Below are positions 1-8,740 of a stretch of 64,000 nucleotides of DNA, one piece after another; positions within the stretch are counted from its first letter, which is position 1, and every line of letters begins with the position of its first letter. Position numbers and translations under genes: made by a program. This DNA comes from Pseudomonas allokribbensis (GTDB lineage Bacteria; Pseudomonadota; Gammaproteobacteria; Pseudomonadales; Pseudomonadaceae): NCBI RefSeq assembly GCF_014863605.1, contig NZ_CP062252.1, positions 5,093,001 through 5,157,000 of the forward strand, in the 5' to 3' direction. The notes under the pieces are model-generated. The model was not told the DNA's origin and made no database searches. It was given only the letters and a program-made list of their open reading frames with translations.

Positions 1-1
1 C

Positions 2-238
2 ACCGATCTGGCGTGGGTGCAGGGTCGGCTGATCTTCGAGAACTGCCCGCTGAACCAGGTGCTGGCCGAACTGCGCCGCTACTACCCGGGCTTCATTATC
101 AACACCAACGAACAGTTGGCCGACGTCGCCGTCACCGGCAATTACCGTCTCGACCAACCGCTGGACGTAGTGCGTTCGCTCGCTCACATCACCTCGGCCA
201 AGCTTCAGGAATTCCCGGCGCTGGTGATTTTGAACTAA
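2..238 (+). CDS. FecR-family anti-sigma factor, C-terminal end (partial)
   Basis: Only about the last 78 residues are inside the window; the frame is open from base 2 to the TAA at 236-238. The stretch with FENCPLNQVLAELRRYYPG and the final VRSLAHITSAKLQEFPAL matches the periplasmic C-terminal domain of FecR-type regulators, which relay the signal from a ligand-loaded TonB receptor to an ECF sigma factor. The next gene is a heme receptor carrying an N-terminal signalling domain, the expected partner, so this is probably HxuR-like. The sigma factor gene should lie just upstream, outside the window. Family call is firm; the exact name is inferred from context. Confidence 0.82.
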   Translation, partial: TDLAWVQGRLIFENCPLNQVLAELRRYYPGFIINTNEQLADVAVTGNYRLDQPLDVVRSLAHITSAKLQEFPALVILN

Positions 239-256
239 ATGAGAATTATTTTTACT
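237..256. promoter_or_regulatory. Possible Fur box
   Basis: The AT-rich stretch containing AATGAGAATTATT directly after the fecR stop resembles half or more of the Pseudomonas Fur consensus (GATAATGATAATCATTATC). Iron repression of a heme receptor would be expected. The right half is degenerate, so the match is by eye only. It overlaps the upstream part of the proposed ECF promoter. Confidence 0.45.
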
Positions 257-285
257 CGATAGCCGAAGCTCGTTCGTCTCGTTAT
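249..285 (+). promoter_or_regulatory. Putative ECF-sigma promoter of the heme receptor gene
   Basis: TTTTTACT at 249-256, an 18-base spacer and CGTCTCGTTAT at 275-285. The same two blocks with the same spacing recur upstream of the heme oxygenase gene at 2992-3028. CGT-type -10 boxes are known for iron-starvation (FecI/PvdS-like) sigma factors. The promoter role is inferred from this repetition and from the FecR gene next door. Confidence 0.55.
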
Positions 286-360
286 AGCCAATGCAATTGA
301 TTCGCATCTCGCGATACCAATCAGCACCTATAAAGATTCGTGCGACACGGAGCGCTATCG

Positions 361-2946
361 ATGTCCTCACGCCTTACCCGCCAGACTTCTTCCCCTTCCC
401 GCGTGCTGTCGCTGCTGACCGCTGCCATCCTGATGGCCGGCACCGCGCCGTTGATGGCAGCCACCGAGCAACCGGCACGCAACATGGGCGATTACTCGTT
501 CGCCATCGGCCAGCAATCGCTGGTGTCGGCGCTCAATGCCTTCACCGCCGTCACGGGCTGGCAGGTCGGCTTGCCGGCGGAACTGGGTCAAGGCGTGTCG
601 TCGCCGGGCGTGCGCGGTTCGCTGCCACCGGAAAAAGCCCTGGAGCGCCTGTTGGTGGGGACCAACCTGAGCTTCCGCAAACTGAGCAACAACAACGTCG
701 TGCTGGAAAAGCGCAACAACAGCGGCGCACTCAACCTCGATCAGGTGACTATCAGCGCCACCCGTCAGGAACAGTCGGTGAGCAGCGTGCCAGCCACCGT
801 CACCGTGCAGACCCGTCAGGACCTGGACCGCAACAACGTCAACACCATCAAGGATCTGGTGCGTTACGAGCCGGGCGTGTCTGTCGGCGGCGCCGGCCAG
901 CGCGGCGGCATCAGCGGCTACAACATTCGCGGCATCGACGGTGACCGCATCCTGACTCAGGTCGATGGTGTCGAAGTACCCGACGGTTTCTTCAACGGCC
1001 CGTACGCCAAGACCCAGCGCAACTACGTCGACCCGGAAATCGTCAAACGCGTCGAAATCCTCCGTGGTCCGGCCTCGGTGCTCTACGGCAGCAACGCCAT
1101 CGGCGGCGCCGTCAGCTACTACACCCTCGACCCGGACGACATCATCAAGCCCGGCAAAGACGTCGGCGCCCGCCTGAAAACCGGCTACAGCTCCGCCGAC
1201 GACAGCTGGCTGAAATCCGCCACCGTCGCCGGTCGCGCCGACCAGTTCGACGGCTTGCTGCACTACAGTCAGCGCGACGGTCATGAAACCGATTCCTACG
1301 GCAGCAACAACGGCACCGGTCTTGAGCGCACTGCCGCCAACCCGGAGGACGTGAAAGCCACCAACGTACTGGCCAAGATCGGCTGGAACTACAGCGAAGG
1401 TTCACGCCTGGGCCTGACCTACGAAAAGTACAAGGATGATCGCGACACCGATCAGAAAAGTGCCTACGGCGGCCCGTTCTTCAATGGTGCTCCGACGATC
1501 CCCAACAGCATGCTGCCCGGCGGCATGTACCAGTGGCGTACCGGCAACGACACCGTCACCCGCGAGCGTTTCGGCCTGGAGCACAGCTTCGCCCTCGACA
1601 GCCTGCTGGCCGATAACGTGAAGTGGAGCCTCAACCACCAGGTCGCCAAGACCGACCAGAGCACCGAAGAGTTCTACTACCCGATGACCCGTAAAGTGCT
1701 GCGTACCCGCGACACGATCTACGAGGAAAAACAATGGGTGTTCGATGCGCAACTGGACAAGGCATTCGCCATCGGTGACACCGATCACGTGCTGACCTAC
1801 GGCACCACGATCAAACAGCAGAAAGTCACCGGTTCGCGCAGCGGCGACGGCAAGTGCCTGGCAGTCGGTCGCGGCTGCACCGCCATCGGCGCCACCAGTG
1901 CGGCCGACGTGCTGAAGAAGTCCAGCGACTTCCCGGACCCGACCATCAACACCTACAGCCTGTTCGCCCAGGATCAGATCAGCTGGAACAACTGGACCTT
2001 CCTGCCAGGCCTGCGCTACGACTACACCCAGCTCAAGCCGCACATCACCCAGGAATTCCTCAACACCGTGGCTGCCGACGGCAAAGGCACGGTCAGCGAC
2101 GAGAACAAGACCTGGCATAAAGTCTCGCCGAAATTCGGCCTGACCTACGCCCTGACCGAAAACTACACCTGGTACGGTCAGTACGCCGAAGGCTTCCGCA
2201 CCCCGACCGCAAAAGCGCTGTACGGCCGCTTCGAGAACAGCACCACCGGCTACAACGTGGCACCGAACCCGAACCTGGAACCGGAAAAAAGCAAAAGCTA
2301 TGAAACCGGTCTGCGCGGCAACTTCGATCAAGGCTCGTTCGACGTGGCGGTGTTCTATAACAAGTACCGCGACTTCATCAACGAAGACGCCGTCACCCCG
2401 GGCTACAGCGAGCTGACCTTCCAGTCCAGCAACATCAAGCACGCCACCATCAAGGGTGCCGAAGTCAAAGGTCGCCTGAACCTGGATTCCTTCGGCGCGC
2501 CGCAAGGCCTGTACACCCAGGGTTCGATCTCCTACGCCTACGGACGCAACAACGACAACGGCGAGCCGTTGAACAGCGTCAATCCGCTGACCGGCGTATT
2601 CGGTCTGGGTTATGACCAGGACAACTACGGCGGCCTGCTGAGCTGGACCGTGGTGAAGAAAAAGGATCGCGTCGACGACAGCAACTTCAAGTCGCCGGAC
2701 GGTGTCAGCAGCCAGTTCAAGTCGCCGGGCTTCGGCATTCTCGATCTGGCCGGTTATTACAAGGTCACCGACGACGTCACCGTCAGCGGCGGCATCTACA
2801 ACCTGACCGACAAGAAGTACTGGTTGTGGGATGACGTGCGCGGTTACGACAGCGTCGGCGAAGCTTCGGTGACACAACCGGCCAACCTTGATCGCCTGAC
2901 CCAGCCGGGTCGCAACTTCGCGATCAACCTGGTCTGGGATATCTGA
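361..2946 (+). CDS. hxuA: TonB-dependent heme/hemoglobin receptor, HxuA-like, with STN signalling domain
   Basis: An 861-residue outer-membrane receptor. The start at 361 gives an Arg-rich N-terminus and a signal peptide ending near TAPLMA. Residues about 45-115 (from YSFAIGQQSLVSALNAFTA) form a secretin/TonB short N-terminal domain, which contacts FecR in signalling receptors. A plug domain follows (ILRGPASVLYGSNAIGG), then a long beta-barrel ending in a typical C-terminal strand (FAINLVWDI). FRTP followed by PNPNLEPE fits the FRAP/NPNL signature of heme receptors. It lies directly after fecR and before the heme oxygenase gene, giving uptake, signalling and heme opening in one locus. Resembles P. 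aeruginosa HxuA (PA1302) rather than HasR; the precise ligand is inferred. Confidence 0.87.
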   Translation: MSSRLTRQTSSPSRVLSLLTAAILMAGTAPLMAATEQPARNMGDYSFAIGQQSLVSALNAFTAVTGWQVGLPAELGQGVSSPGVRGSLPPEKALERLLVGTNLSFRKLSNNNVVLEKRNNSGALNLDQVTISATRQEQSVSSVPATVTVQTRQDLDRNNVNTIKDLVRYEPGVSVGGAGQRGGISGYNIRGIDGDRILTQVDGVEVPDGFFNGPYAKTQRNYVDPEIVKRVEILRGPASVLYGSNAIGGAVSYYTLDPDDIIKPGKDVGARLKTGYSSADDSWLKSATVAGRADQFDGLLHYSQRDGHETDSYGSNNGTGLERTAANPEDVKATNVLAKIGWNYSEGSRLGLTYEKYKDDRDTDQKSAYGGPFFNGAPTIPNSMLPGGMYQWRTGNDTVTRERFGLEHSFALDSLLADNVKWSLNHQVAKTDQSTEEFYYPMTRKVLRTRDTIYEEKQWVFDAQLDKAFAIGDTDHVLTYGTTIKQQKVTGSRSGDGKCLAVGRGCTAIGATSAADVLKKSSDFPDPTINTYSLFAQDQISWNNWTFLPGLRYDYTQLKPHITQEFLNTVAADGKGTVSDENKTWHKVSPKFGLTYALTENYTWYGQYAEGFRTPTAKALYGRFENSTTGYNVAPNPNLEPEKSKSYETGLRGNFDQGSFDVAVFYNKYRDFINEDAVTPGYSELTFQSSNIKHATIKGAEVKGRLNLDSFGAPQGLYTQGSISYAYGRNNDNGEPLNSVNPLTGVFGLGYDQDNYGGLLSWTVVKKKDRVDDSNFKSPDGVSSQFKSPGFGILDLAGYYKVTDDVTVSGGIYNLTDKKYWLWDDVRGYDSVGEASVTQPANLDRLTQPGRNFAINLVWDI

Positions 2947-2956
2947 TCCGGCTGAT

Positions 2957-2996
2957 CTCACGGCGCTTGTGCATTGCCGCGCCGTGAGGTTTTTTT
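2957..2996 (+). terminator. Rho-independent terminator after the heme receptor gene
   Basis: A perfect 10-bp stem, CTCACGGCGC (2957-2966) against GCGCCGTGAG (2979-2988), with a 12-base loop and then GTTTTTTT. The T-run is also the first block of the proposed promoter for the next gene, so termination and re-initiation elements overlap. Confidence 0.85.
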
Positions 2997-3028
2997 ACTG
3001 TCCGGCGCTTGCCCGTACGTCTCGTTAT
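2992..3028 (+). promoter_or_regulatory. Putative ECF-sigma promoter of hemO
   Basis: TTTTTACT (2992-2999), 18 bases, CGTCTCGTTAT (3018-3028): identical blocks and spacing to the motif upstream of the receptor gene (249-285). The ATG lies 30 bases downstream, a plausible leader length. This suggests the heme oxygenase is transcribed by the same heme-responsive sigma factor from its own promoter. Confidence 0.55.
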
Positions 3029-3057
3029 CAAGCGCCTCTTCTTTTCAAGGACATCTC

Positions 3058-3654
3058 ATGAGCACCCCGGAAAAAGCCCTGCGTTCGCAACGCCTGAACC
3101 AGATCACCCACGAGCCGCACAGCAAGCTCGATGCACTGGTCAAGGCGCACGCGCCGTTCGAGACTCGCGCCAATTTCGCCCGTTTCGTGGTTGCGCAGTA
3201 CCTGTTCCAGTCGGAACTGGTCTCGCTGTACAACGATGCCGAACTGACCGCCATCGTCCCTGACCTGCCGGCCCGCTGCCGCGCCGAAGCGGCCAAGGCC
3301 GACCTCGCCGATCTCGACACCGAAGTGCCTGCCCCGGTGGCCGGCGCGGTGAAGAACCCGAGCAAGGCCCGCGCCCTGGGCTGGATCTTCGTGTCCGAAG
3401 GTTCCAAGCTCGGCGCCGCGTTCCTGATCAAACGCGCGGTTGCGCTGGAGCTGAGCGAAACCTTCGGCGCCCGTCATCTTGGCGAACCTGAAGGCGGTCG
3501 CGCCGAAGGCTGGAAGAGCTTCGTGCGCACCCTCGACGCGCTGCAATTCAGTGCCGAAGAAGAAGCCGAAGTCGAGCAAGGCGCGATCGACGCGTTCAAC
3601 CGCTTCACCGTGCTGCTGGAACAGGCTTACGCCACAGAAGCCGAACCGGCCTGA
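3058..3654 (+). CDS. hemO: Heme oxygenase, HemO/PigA type
   Basis: 198 residues. Oxidatively opens imported heme, releasing iron, CO and biliverdin in the cytoplasm. The N-terminal block with LRSQRLN...EPH closely resembles P. aeruginosa PigA; His21 in EPHSKLDAL aligns with the proximal heme ligand (His26 of PigA). The distal-helix region LGWIFVSEGSKLGAAFL and GARHLGEPEGGRAEGWKSF are also near identical to PigA as recalled. The ATG at 3058 is preceded by CAAGGAC. It follows the receptor gene after a terminator and seems to have its own promoter. In P. aeruginosa the equivalent gene sits elsewhere, beside prrF, so placement next to the hxu genes differs. Confidence 0.92.
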   Translation: MSTPEKALRSQRLNQITHEPHSKLDALVKAHAPFETRANFARFVVAQYLFQSELVSLYNDAELTAIVPDLPARCRAEAAKADLADLDTEVPAPVAGAVKNPSKARALGWIFVSEGSKLGAAFLIKRAVALELSETFGARHLGEPEGGRAEGWKSFVRTLDALQFSAEEEAEVEQGAIDAFNRFTVLLEQAYATEAEPA

Positions 3655-3679
3655 TCCCGCGCCCGACACAAAACCCTGG

Positions 3680-3702
3680 GGGAGCTGGCCAACCAGCTTC
3701 CA
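3680..3702. repeat. Short palindrome (REP-like hairpin)
   Basis: AGCTGG (3683-3688) pairs with CCAGCT (3693-3698), and flanking G/C bases extend the stem. The GGGAGCTGG core resembles the small dispersed palindromes common between genes in the P. fluorescens group. No T-run follows. Confidence 0.5.
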
Positions 3703-3758
3703 CATGGGAATGGCGCCAGCCTGTAGAATTCCCGTTTCGCCTCACACACCTCGAGCCC

Positions 3759-4154
3759 ATGCCCCAACCCGCCTCCTCCCGACTCGCCCGCCTGCTGTTC
3801 GGCCTGCTCGCCTATGTCAGCCTCGGCATCGGCCTGATCGCCATCGTCGTGCCCGGCCTGCCGACCACCGAGTTCATTCTGCTTGCCGCCTGGGCTGCCA
3901 CCCGCAGTTCGCCGCGCCTGAGCGCCTGGCTGGAAAACCATCGGCTGTTCGGGCCGATCCTGAGCAACTGGCGCAACGGCAAGATCATCGCCCGCAAGGC
4001 CAAGGTCAGCGCCACCGTCAGCATGCTGCTGTGCGCGACCCTGATGCTGGTGATGCTCGATCACGGCTGGCCGGTGTATCTGGCGATTGCCGGCATGACC
4101 ATGGGCAATCTGTGGATCTGGTCTCGACCGGAAGCGTTGCCGAAGATTTCCTGA
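3759..4154 (+). CDS. YbaN/DUF454-family inner-membrane protein
   Basis: 131 residues. The family is defined by an N-terminal hydrophobic hairpin with VVPGLPTTEFILLAAW, then a loop with ATRSSPRLSAWLENHRLFGPILSNW, both present here, followed by two further hydrophobic segments (SMLLCATLMLVMLDHGW and the C-terminal part). Probably four short membrane segments. E. coli YbaN is a small membrane protein of unknown function. Stands alone between the hemO region and a chemoreceptor gene. Confidence 0.85.
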   Translation: MPQPASSRLARLLFGLLAYVSLGIGLIAIVVPGLPTTEFILLAAWAATRSSPRLSAWLENHRLFGPILSNWRNGKIIARKAKVSATVSMLLCATLMLVMLDHGWPVYLAIAGMTMGNLWIWSRPEALPKIS

Positions 4155-4334
4155 TTTTTCCCTTCTTTTCAGGGCATTTGCCCGCGCAAACGTTTAGCCG
4201 TGACCGTTCGTCGGCTTGCACCTCATGCACCCTCGCCCCGCGCCGATGAGCATTGAATGGCGCTGAATGGATTTGGCGAACCGGGCAACTCCGTGCCCCG
4301 TAGCCAACCGTTCATTCATTCGCGAGAACATCCC

Positions 4335-6473
4335 ATGTTCGACTCTCTGTCCATTCGCCTGAAAATCGTCCTGCTGTCCGGCCTGTGCCTGCTCGGCGTG
4401 GTTGCGCTGATCGTCGGCATCAACCTCTACCAGACCAACCAGAACGACGAACTGGTCAGCGAGTCGAGCAGCAAGATGCTCACCGCCAGCGTGCAGAACC
4501 TGTTGCAAGCCAAGGCTGCCGAACAGGCCGTGCAAGTGCAGAAGACCTTCGGCGAAAGCCTGCTGGTGATCACCGCACTGGCCGACCAGATCAAGGACAT
4601 GCGCGTCATGGCCGCCAAGCGTTCGCTGGACGCCGGGGCGTTGCGCGAAGAGTTGAACCTGAGCCTGAAAACCGCGTTCGAGCGCAACAGCAAGGTGCTC
4701 GGCATCTGGCTGGCCTTCGAACCCAACGGCCTGGACGGCAAGGACAGCGAGTTCGTCAACGACGCGGCGCGCCAGTCCAACGAAGCCGGGCGCTTCGCCA
4801 CCTACTGGAGCCGCGCTGCCGGTTCTGCGCTGAACACGATCATGGTCGAAGAAGACATGACCAAGACCACCCTCAGCGTCAGCGGTACACCCTACAACAG
4901 TTGGTACACCTGCCCTCGCGACAATAAGCGCACCTGCCTGCTCGACCCGTACGCCGACACCGTGGGCGGCAAGGAAATGCTCATGACCACCATTTCCGTG
5001 CCGTTGCTGGTGGACGGCAAGGCCATTGGCGTGGTCGGCATCGACATCGCCCTCGACGCCCTGCAAGCAGCGGCCGTGGGTTCCCAGCGCGAACTGTTCA
5101 ACGGTGCCGGGCACATGCTGATCGTCTCCGGCAGCGGCGTGCTCGGCGCCTACAGCACCGACGCGACCAAGGTCGGCAAAGGCATCGCCGAAACCCTTGG
5201 CGCCGAAGGCAAGGACATCCTGCAACTGCTGAGCGCCGGTACACCGAAGATTCTCGAACAGGGCGACCTGATCCGCGCCGTGTACCCGGTCGATCCGATC
5301 GGCAATTCCCGGGCCTGGGGCGTAGTCATCGACCTGCCGAAACAAGTGCTCCTGGCCGACTCGGTCAAGCTGCAAGCGGTGCTCGACGACGCTCAGCAAA
5401 CCGGCATGATTACCGCGCTGTCGGTGGCCGTGATCGCAGGTCTGATCGGCCTGCTGCTGATCTGGCTCACCGCCTCCGGTGTGACCCGTCCGATCAACAG
5501 CGTCGCCGAAATGCTGAAGAACATCGCCAGCGGCGAAGGCGACCTGACCCAGCGTCTGAACTACACCAAGAAAGATGAACTGGGCGAACTGGTGAACTGG
5601 TTCAACCGTTTCCTCGACAAGCTGCAACCGACCATCGCCCAGATCAAACAGAGCATCACCGAAGCCCGTGGCACCGCCGATCAATCGTCGGAAATCGCCC
5701 GCCAGACCAGCGAAGGCATGCAGGTGCAGTTCCGCGAAATCGATCAGGTGGCCACCGCCTCCAACGAAATGAGCGCCACCGCCCACGACGTGGCCAACAG
5801 CGCCTCGAATGCTGCCAACGCTGCGAAAGGCGCCGATCAGTCGGCCAAGGACGGGATGTCGATCATCGAACGCAGCACCCGCGACATCAATCAACTGGCC
5901 GATGAAGTCAGCAAAGCGGTGACCGAAGTCGAGGAACTGGCGGTCAACAGCGAGCAGATCGGTTCGGTGCTGGAAGTGATCCGCAGCATCGCCGAACAGA
6001 CCAACCTGCTGGCGCTGAACGCCGCAATCGAAGCGGCCCGTGCCGGTGAAAGCGGCCGTGGTTTCGCAGTGGTCGCCGACGAAGTGCGTAACCTGGCCAA
6101 GCGCACTCAGGATTCGGTGGAAGAAATCCGCGTGGTGATCGAACGCATCCAGACCGGCACCCGTGGCGTGGTCGCGACCATGCATTCGAGCCAGACCCAG
6201 GCTCACAACAATGCCGGGCAGATCCGTCAGGCCGTGGACGCTCTCGGCAAGATCAGCGATGCGGTGACCGTGATCAGCGACATGAACCTGCAAATCGCCA
6301 GCGCCGCCGAACAGCAAAGCGCCGTGGCCGAAGAGGTCAACCGCAACGTCTCGGCGATCCGCACCGTCACCGAAACCCTGACCGAACAGGCCACCGAATC
6401 GGCGGCGATCAGCAGCCAGCTGAATGCCCTGGCCAGTCAGCAGATGAAATTGATGGATCAGTTCCGCGTCTGA
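4335..6473 (+). CDS. Methyl-accepting chemotaxis protein with periplasmic double-Cache domain
   Basis: 712 residues. First membrane helix about 9-30; a large periplasmic domain to about 355 with Cache signatures ([33 protein letters not shown]); second helix ([18 protein letters not shown]); a HAMP linker ([23 protein letters not shown]); and a cytoplasmic signalling helix with the conserved hairpin tip [19 protein letters not shown]. No C-terminal pentapeptide for CheR docking. The ATG at 4335 was chosen because the hydrophobic helix follows immediately; upstream codons in frame look non-coding. The [12 protein letters not shown] segment is reminiscent of McpU/TlpQ-type polyamine or histamine receptors, but the ligand is not established here. 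Confidence 0.88.
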   Translation: MFDSLSIRLKIVLLSGLCLLGVVALIVGINLYQTNQNDELVSESSSKMLTASVQNLLQAKAAEQAVQVQKTFGESLLVITALADQIKDMRVMAAKRSLDAGALREELNLSLKTAFERNSKVLGIWLAFEPNGLDGKDSEFVNDAARQSNEAGRFATYWSRAAGSALNTIMVEEDMTKTTLSVSGTPYNSWYTCPRDNKRTCLLDPYADTVGGKEMLMTTISVPLLVDGKAIGVVGIDIALDALQAAAVGSQRELFNGAGHMLIVSGSGVLGAYSTDATKVGKGIAETLGAEGKDILQLLSAGTPKILEQGDLIRAVYPVDPIGNSRAWGVVIDLPKQVLLADSVKLQAVLDDAQQTGMITALSVAVIAGLIGLLLIWLTASGVTRPINSVAEMLKNIASGEGDLTQRLNYTKKDELGELVNWFNRFLDKLQPTIAQIKQSITEARGTADQSSEIARQTSEGMQVQFREIDQVATASNEMSATAHDVANSASNAANAAKGADQSAKDGMSIIERSTRDINQLADEVSKAVTEVEELAVNSEQIGSVLEVIRSIAEQTNLLALNAAIEAARAGESGRGFAVVADEVRNLAKRTQDSVEEIRVVIERIQTGTRGVVATMHSSQTQAHNNAGQIRQAVDALGKISDAVTVISDMNLQIASAAEQQSAVAEEVNRNVSAIRTVTETLTEQATESAAISSQLNALASQQMKLMDQFRV

Positions 6474-6504
6474 CCTCCCACCGATCGTCATCTGATCTAT
6501 GATC

Positions 6505-6525
6505 AGGCCCTCTCCCGGAGGGCCT
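6505..6525 (+). promoter_or_regulatory. Hairpin enclosing the ribosome binding site of the next gene
   Basis: AGGCCCTC (6505-6512) pairs perfectly with GAGGGCCT (6518-6525) around a 5-base loop. The Shine-Dalgarno GGAGGG (6517-6522) sits in the 3' arm, six bases before the ATG at 6529. No T-run follows, so it is a poor terminator and a better candidate for restricting translation initiation. Confidence 0.5.
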
Positions 6526-6528
6526 TCG

Positions 6529-7875
6529 ATGACTGATCTGCTCACGTCCATTCAAGCCGCGCTCGGCTTGTCCCGCACGCCGATTCCGCTCACCGCCGAA
6601 GGCGCCCTGCCTTCGGCGTTTGCCGTCACCGACCTTGCCTGCGCGAGCATTGCCGCTGCCGGACAGGCAGTCGCCGAACTGCTTCAGCAGCAAACCGGCG
6701 ACTTGCCTGGTGTTGAAGTCGACCGCCGTCTCGCCTCGTTCTGGTTCGCTACGTCGCTGCGACCGATCGGCTGGGAAGTGCCGCCGCTGTGGGATCCGGT
6801 CGCCGGCGACTACGCAACGAAGGACGGCTGGATCCGCCTGCACACCAACGCCCCGCATCACCGCGCCGCCGCCGAAAGCGTGCTCGGTGCCTGTGTCGAC
6901 CGCGCGGCGATGGCGGCGAAAGTCGCGCAATGGGCCAGTGCCGATCTGGAGCAAGCGGTGGTCGATGCCAAGGGCTGCGCCGCCGAAATGCGCAGTTGGG
7001 CGCAGTGGCAGAAGCATCCGCAAGGGCTGGCGGTGAATGCCGAGCCCTTGGTGCATTTCAGTGATGGAGAGGAAGGTCATCAACCCTGGAAAGGCTCGGT
7101 GGCGCAGCCATTGGCCGGGTTCAAGGTGCTCGATCTGACTCGCGTACTGGCCGGCCCGATCGCCAGTCGCTTTCTCGCGGGGCTCGGCGCCAATGTCCTG
7201 CGCATCGACCCGCCGACCTGGAACGAGCCCGGCGTAGTGCCGGAAGTGACCCTCGGCAAACGCTGTGCGCGGCTGGATCTGCATGAGCCGGCAGATCGCG
7301 CGGTGTTTGAAAGCCTGCTCAAGGATGCTGACATTTTGCTGCACGGCTATCGCGCCGATGCGCTTGAGCATCTCGGTTTTGGCGCCGAACGTCGCCGGCA
7401 ACTGGCGCCGGGGCTGATCGACGTCTGCCTCAATGCCTACGGCTGGAGCGGCCCGTGGCAGAACCGCCGGGGCTTCGACAGTCTGGTGCAGATGAGCAGC
7501 GGCATCGCCGAAGCCGGACAGCGCTGGAAGCAGGCTGACAAACCGACCCCGCTGCCGGTGCAGGCACTGGATCATGCGACGGGGTATCTGATGGCGGCGA
7601 GTGCGATCCGGTTACTGGCTGAAAGGCTGCGCAGTGATCGAGGTGGATCGGCGCGATTGTCGCTGGCGCGGACGGCGAAGTTGTTGATTGAACATGGGCC
7701 GGGGACGGACGAAGCGCTGCGTCCGGAAGATGAGCAGGATCAGAGCTTGCGGGTGGAACAGACGCCTTGGGGCCCCGCGCATCGGCTTCAAGCCCCACTG
7801 AAGATCAGCGGGACGCCGTTGCACTGGGCATTGCCGGCCACTGAGCTGGGTTCACATCAACCGCGATGGTTTTGA
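6529..7875 (+). CDS. Class III CoA-transferase family protein (CaiB/BaiF)
   Basis: 448 residues. The C-terminal two thirds show the family pattern: FKVLDLTRVLAGPIASRFLAGLGANVLRIDPP, then LGKRCARLDL, DADILLHGYRADALEHLGF, LIDVCLNAYGWSGPWQNRRGFDSLVQMSSGIA. The Asp in QALDHATGYLMA is the likely catalytic nucleophile that carries CoA. The N-terminal about 190 residues are a more divergent half typical of Pseudomonas members. Family enzymes move CoA between acyl groups; the substrate here is unknown. Translation starts at the ATG 6529 behind the hairpin described at 6505-6525. Runs convergently into alkA with only 13 bases between stops. Confidence 0.83.
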   Translation: MTDLLTSIQAALGLSRTPIPLTAEGALPSAFAVTDLACASIAAAGQAVAELLQQQTGDLPGVEVDRRLASFWFATSLRPIGWEVPPLWDPVAGDYATKDGWIRLHTNAPHHRAAAESVLGACVDRAAMAAKVAQWASADLEQAVVDAKGCAAEMRSWAQWQKHPQGLAVNAEPLVHFSDGEEGHQPWKGSVAQPLAGFKVLDLTRVLAGPIASRFLAGLGANVLRIDPPTWNEPGVVPEVTLGKRCARLDLHEPADRAVFESLLKDADILLHGYRADALEHLGFGAERRRQLAPGLIDVCLNAYGWSGPWQNRRGFDSLVQMSSGIAEAGQRWKQADKPTPLPVQALDHATGYLMAASAIRLLAERLRSDRGGSARLSLARTAKLLIEHGPGTDEALRPEDEQDQSLRVEQTPWGPAHRLQAPLKISGTPLHWALPATELGSHQPRWF

Positions 7876-7888
7876 ATGTGTGCGGGTA

Positions 7889-8740
7889 TCAATCCGCACG
7901 ACTCGACGATGTCCACAACACCTGCGCCGCATATCCCCGAAACGGTCGCCAGTCCTCGGCGCGGGCAGTCAATTCCCGCGCCGTCATCCGCGCCCCCTCC
8001 AGCACCTCCAGCGCCCGCAGCAACCCCACATCGCCGGTCGGAAACCCGTCCATGTCCCGCAACTGTCGCAGGGCAATGTACTGCGCCGTCCAGTCGCCAA
8101 TCCCGTGCAGCGCCAGCAACCGCGCGGTCCCGGAGGCAAACAGCAACGGATCATCCAGCAACGCCTGCGCGACCCCGGACAAAGTGCGTCCGCGACTTTT
8201 CGGCATGCCCAGCGCCGCCAGATCAGCGACCGCCAAAACCGCCGCCTGAGGAAAGACGTGAGTCAGCCCCGACACCGAAGAACGCAACGGCTCGCCATAC
8301 TGCGCCACCATTTTCCCCGCCAGCCGGATCGCCCCGACCACCGTAATCTGCTGCCCCAGCACTGCCCGAAACGCCAGCTCCAAACCATCCCACGCGCCCG
8401 GCACCCGCAACCCCGGGCGTTCGGCAATCAATGGCGCCAGCAGCGGATCCGCCGCCAGATGGCGCTGCATCGTCGGCAGATCCGCGTCCAGATCGAATAG
8501 CCGACGCAAGCGCACAACTATCTCGGGCACCGCCGTCGCATCCGGAAAATCCAGCTCGACCTCCAGCGCATCGCCATCACCGGGCCAGACCGAAACCGTG
8601 CCATGCACACCGTTCAAACCGATGCTGCGCGAATACACGCCATCGACCACGGTCTCCATCCCGACCACCGCCCGCGCCGCGAGAAACCCGAGCATCGCCG
8701 GCCAGTCGTAGGGCGCCAGGTATTCGAGCCGCAGCCTCAC
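7889..8740 (-). CDS. alkA: DNA-3-methyladenine glycosylase II (AlkA-type)
   Basis: 283 residues. Removes alkylated bases such as 3-methyladenine in base-excision repair. The N-terminal AlkA domain shows YLAPYDWPAMLGFLAARAV; the glycosylase fold has AFRAVLGQQITVVGA; the helix-hairpin-helix is LHGIGDWTAQYIALRQL, followed by the catalytic Asp in FPTGDVGLLRAL. The start is GTG (8740-8738), overlapping the TGA of the upstream transporter gene in a GTGA arrangement, which implies translational coupling. The methyltransferase-type Ada domain seen in some relatives is absent. Confidence 0.9.
   Translation of the reverse strand: MRLRLEYLAPYDWPAMLGFLAARAVVGMETVVDGVYSRSIGLNGVHGTVSVWPGDGDALEVELDFPDATAVPEIVVRLRRLFDLDADLPTMQRHLAADPLLAPLIAERPGLRVPGAWDGLELAFRAVLGQQITVVGAIRLAGKMVAQYGEPLRSSVSGLTHVFPQAAVLAVADLAALGMPKSRGRTLSGVAQALLDDPLLFASGTARLLALHGIGDWTAQYIALRQLRDMDGFPTGDVGLLRALEVLEGARMTARELTARAEDWRPFRGYAAQVLWTSSSRAD

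Noticed and set aside
4194..6551. A 785-codon minus-strand frame opposite the chemoreceptor
   Set aside because: Composition rich in His, Gly and Asp is typical of antisense frames; the chemoreceptor is clear on the plus strand.
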